NCBI RefSeq assembly: GCF_900112695.1
Contig: NZ_FOMT01000006.1
Location: 548,148 to 612,147 of the forward strand
Source of the DNA: Paenibacillus catalpae
Lineage (GTDB): Bacteria > Bacillota > Bacilli > Paenibacillales > Paenibacillaceae
Reading direction: 5' to 3'
Length of the DNA stretch: 64,000 bases
How positions within the stretch are numbered: the stretch's first letter is position 1; the number at the start of each line of letters is the position of its first letter. A program made the position numbers and the translations under genes. The notes under the pieces are model-generated. The model saw nothing but the letters and a program-made list of their open reading frames with translations, ran no database searches and was not told the DNA's origin. Shown here one piece after another: positions 61,287 through 64,000 of this stretch.

Positions 61287-63320
61287 ATGGACAATCAGAC
61301 GGCAACGCCTGAGCAATTAACCCGCATGCAAGAGCTGGCGGCGGAAATTTCCGCCCATAACTATCAATATTACACCCTTGACCGGCCATCCATTAATGAT
61401 GCTGATTACGATAAGCTGTACGACGAGCTGGTGGCGCTTGAAGCGGCTACCGGAGTTGTGCTGACGGATTCTCCTACTCAACGTGTAGGCGGCGAGCTGC
61501 TGAAGGGATTCGAGCCCCATCGTCATCGGGCGCGCTTATGGAGTCTCGACAAAGCTCAGGATATTGAAGATCTTCTGGCTTGGAATCAGCGTGTGCTCAA
61601 GGGTATTAACGATTATAATGCGAAGCATCCTGGGGAGGAGCCTCTTCCTCAGCCGAGTTACGTGATTGAGCTGAAGTTTGATGGACTCACTCTCAACCTG
61701 ACTTATGAGAACGGACAGCTCATTCAAGCTTCCACGCGCGGCAACGGCACAGTGGGCGAAGGTATTCTTGCGCAGGTGCGCACCATCCGTTCAGTACCGC
61801 TTACGATTCCTTTCAGAGACGGAATTATTGAAATACAGGGCGAAGGGATTATGAACCTGTCCGTCCTGGAGCGTTATAACCAGACAGCAGCAGAACCGCT
61901 TAAGAATGCGCGTAATGCGGCAGCAGGGGCACTCCGTAACCTTAATCCGAAAGTAACGGCAGAAAGAAAGCTGAATGCTTTCTTCTATAATGTTGGCTTT
62001 GCGGAAGGGATTTCGTTTACGAACCACCGTGAAATGCAGCAGTTTCTGAAAGATAACCTGTTTAAAGTGAATCCGTATGCCTTGTATTTCGACACGATTG
62101 AAGAAGTGCAGGAAGAATTGCTGCGGATTGCCGAGAAACGATTGGAACTTGATTTCCTGATCGATGGCGCTGTCGTTAAGCTTACAGATATGCGCACGCG
62201 GGAAGCCCTCGGTTACACGGATAAATTCCCGCGCTGGGCAGTAGCCTTCAAGTTTGAGGCGGAAGAAGCGGCAACCGTACTCGAGTCTGTCTCCTGGGAG
62301 GTTGGCCGTACAGGCAAAATCACGCCGGTAGCCCGTGTTGAAGCGGTCGAACTGGCAGGAGTAACGGTTCAGAATTGTACGCTTAACAATATTGGAGATA
62401 TTGAGCGGAAGAACTTGAAGTTTGCTCTTGGCACGCTTGTGTCCATACGCCGTTCCAATGATGTTATCCCTGAGATACTGGGCAAAGTAGATGAAGAACC
62501 GGGTCAGGAGATTGTCTTTCCAACCGTTTGTCCGGCATGCGGAACGGAGCTGGAGCAGCGCGGCGCCCATCTATTCTGTAATAATAAGCTGGGGTGCCGA
62601 CCGCAAATTATCGGGCGTATCACTCACTTCGCATCCCGTGATGCGATGGATATTGAAGCTTTCAGCGTCATGACGGCCGAGCAGCTGTATGCGGACTGCG
62701 ACGTCCATGATCCGGCGGATCTTTATGCACTAGGTTATGATGACTTGATTAAGCTGGACCGATTCGGCGACAAAAAGGCCAGAAAGCTTCTTGATGCCAT
62801 CGAGAAATCCAAAGAACGCGATCTTGCGGCTTTCCTCTTCGCTCTTGGCATCCCGAATACGGGCAAGGCGACGACAAAAATGCTCGCCGACCACTATGGA
62901 AGCCTCGATGCCGTCATCTCTGCTACGGCGGAAGAGCTGGTAGGTTTGCAGGATGTTGGCGCTATTGTCGCGGATAGTATTGTGAACTACTTTGCCGATC
63001 CGATAATCGCTGCAAGTATTGCGCGTATGCGCGAGCTTGGCGTGAAGGCGGAAGCTGAGCAGCCGGCAGTGGTCCGTCAGGATAGTATCTTCAGCGGTAA
63101 GACGGTTGTATTAACAGGTACTTTGTCGAAAATGTCGCGGGATGAAGCAGCCAAGAAGCTCGAAGCGTTCGGGGCTAAGGTATCCGGCAGTGTATCGAAA
63201 AAGACCGACTTCGTTATTGCAGGCGAAAGCGCAGGCAGCAAGCTGACCAAGGCGCGCGATCTCGGCATTACCGTTATCGAGGATGAAGATGAATTGCTTC
63301 GTTTGCTAGGCGAAGCATAG
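61287..63320 (+). CDS. ligA: NAD-dependent DNA ligase LigA, divergent type
   Basis: About 677 aa from ATG 61287 (an in-frame ATG at 61275 abuts the RBS). Domain Ia carries the NMN-binding YYTLDRPSINDADYD. The adenylation lysine is K130 in LKFDGLTLNL. OB fold (VGRTGKITPVARVE), a Cys4 zinc finger (CPACGTELE, CNNKLGC), HhH and BRCT domains follow. The usual PMLSL segment reads ARLWSLDKAQD and RGDGTTGED reads RGNGTVGEG, so it belongs to a divergent lineage. It joins nicks in replication and repair and is co-transcribed with pcrA. Confidence 0.93.
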   Translation: MDNQTATPEQLTRMQELAAEISAHNYQYYTLDRPSINDADYDKLYDELVALEAATGVVLTDSPTQRVGGELLKGFEPHRHRARLWSLDKAQDIEDLLAWNQRVLKGINDYNAKHPGEEPLPQPSYVIELKFDGLTLNLTYENGQLIQASTRGNGTVGEGILAQVRTIRSVPLTIPFRDGIIEIQGEGIMNLSVLERYNQTAAEPLKNARNAAAGALRNLNPKVTAERKLNAFFYNVGFAEGISFTNHREMQQFLKDNLFKVNPYALYFDTIEEVQEELLRIAEKRLELDFLIDGAVVKLTDMRTREALGYTDKFPRWAVAFKFEAEEAATVLESVSWEVGRTGKITPVARVEAVELAGVTVQNCTLNNIGDIERKNLKFALGTLVSIRRSNDVIPEILGKVDEEPGQEIVFPTVCPACGTELEQRGAHLFCNNKLGCRPQIIGRITHFASRDAMDIEAFSVMTAEQLYADCDVHDPADLYALGYDDLIKLDRFGDKKARKLLDAIEKSKERDLAAFLFALGIPNTGKATTKMLADHYGSLDAVISATAEELVGLQDVGAIVADSIVNYFADPIIAASIARMRELGVKAEAEQPAVVRQDSIFSGKTVVLTGTLSKMSRDEAAKKLEAFGAKVSGSVSKKTDFVIAGESAGSKLTKARDLGITVIEDEDELLRLLGEA

Positions 63321-63339
63321 AACGCATAGAGCGTTAAAG

Positions 63340-63376
63340 CACCGCAGGTCCTGAAACAGGGCTTGCGGTTTTTTAA
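63340..63376 (+). terminator. Terminator of pcrA-ligA
   Basis: ACCGCAGGTCCTG and CAGGGCTTGCGGT pair with mismatches around AAA, then six Ts. Confidence 0.88.
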
Positions 63377-63412
63377 TTATGGTCATGAAAGATTAATGTC
63401 ATTTATTACAAG

Positions 63413-63441
63413 TTGTATTTCAAAATCAGACATGGTATATT
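63413..63441 (+). promoter_or_regulatory. rRNA operon promoter P1
   Basis: TTGTAT (63413-63418), 17 bp, TATATT (63436-63441). Confidence 0.75.
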
Positions 63442-63518
63442 ATTTCTTGTCGCTTCGGAAGACACGGCATTAACAAGCGAAAGCACATGAGTAGCTAAAA
63501 CAAATGTGAAACAAGCTG

Positions 63519-63547
63519 TTGACAAAGAGTTCGGAAGCTGATAACAT
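63519..63547 (+). promoter_or_regulatory. rRNA operon promoter P2
   Basis: TTGACA (63519-63524), 17 bp, TAACAT (63542-63547). A leader with TTCTTTGAAAACTGAAC, typical of Bacillota rRNA operons, follows before 16S. Tandem promoters are usual for such operons. Confidence 0.85.
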
Positions 63548-63667
63548 AACATCTTGTCACCACGACAAAATGTGACAAACAAGTTCTTTGAAAACTGAAC
63601 AAATGAATCACGTCGATTCAAACAAGTTTTAAATAGCTAGTTAAGTATTGAGCAAGTCAAACACCAT

Positions 63668-64000
<333 letters not shown>

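Overview
The window looks like the chromosome of a Paenibacillus or close relative (Bacillota). The 5' end of a 16S rRNA gene (from about 63668) has a Paenibacillus-type sequence. Gene order follows the Bacillus subtilis degSU-comF-flagellin-secA-prfB segment. Several proteins carry the copper-amine-oxidase-N repeats and long extracellular forms common in Paenibacillus. Almost all genes read on the + strand, toward the rRNA operon. LAYOUT. 1-740: no gene; a terminator, a 125-bp tandem repeat built from TTAAGGTCC palindromes, two further hairpins and a 126-bp structured element. 740-3457: a secreted phosphodiester-glycosidase-like protein. 3620-5529: the two-component pair degS-degU. 5799-6414: a frameshifted DUF559 (Vsr-like) nuclease gene. 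6619-10116: a small membrane protein, then competence genes comFA and comFC. 10211-20392: flagellar genes yvyF-flgM-flgN-flgK-flgL-DUF6470-fliW-csrA-hag and flaG-fliD-fliS-fliT, with sigma-D promoters and a predicted CsrA site in the hag leader. 20534-25495: a cold-shock gene, hpf, secA and prfB (read through a programmed +1 frameshift). 25659-26564: a YitT-type membrane protein. 26708-34941: a full arginine pathway argC-J-B-D-F-G-H. 34992-36573: an accessory island with a second frameshifted DUF559 gene lying between two 189-bp composite palindromic repeats. 36574-38001: a VanW/G5 cell-wall protein on the minus strand. 38366-44235: ftsE-ftsX, an M23 hydrolase, a CtpB-type protease and a MinJ-like protein, together an envelope and division module. 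44402-49321: uvrB-uvrA. 49642-55340: a small membrane protein, an ArsR/DUF2087 regulator, a TIM-barrel isomerase (minus strand), an HtrA-like protease and a secreted three-module protein. 55489-63320: a U32 peptidase, pcrB, pcrA and ligA. Then the rRNA promoters P1/P2 and 16S. HOW THE GENES WORK TOGETHER. DegS-DegU, ComF, the flagellar genes and the FliW-CsrA-Hag circuit form the motility and competence lifestyle block. FtsEX probably drives the M23 hydrolase encoded next to it. UvrAB, PcrA and LigA cover excision repair. MOST UNUSUAL. (1) Two paralogous DUF559 nuclease genes share one layout: a terminator-like hairpin, a U-run, an identical 10-nt ribosome-binding site, then the gene. Each lies beside its own family of palindromic repeats, recalling the association of REPs with RAYT transposases, and both are frameshifted. 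(2) A roughly 127-bp element occurs at 461 and 50770 with different stem sequences but preserved pairing, that is, covariation. (3) A 57-nt leader is shared by degS and ftsE. These are read from sequence alone and no database search was possible.
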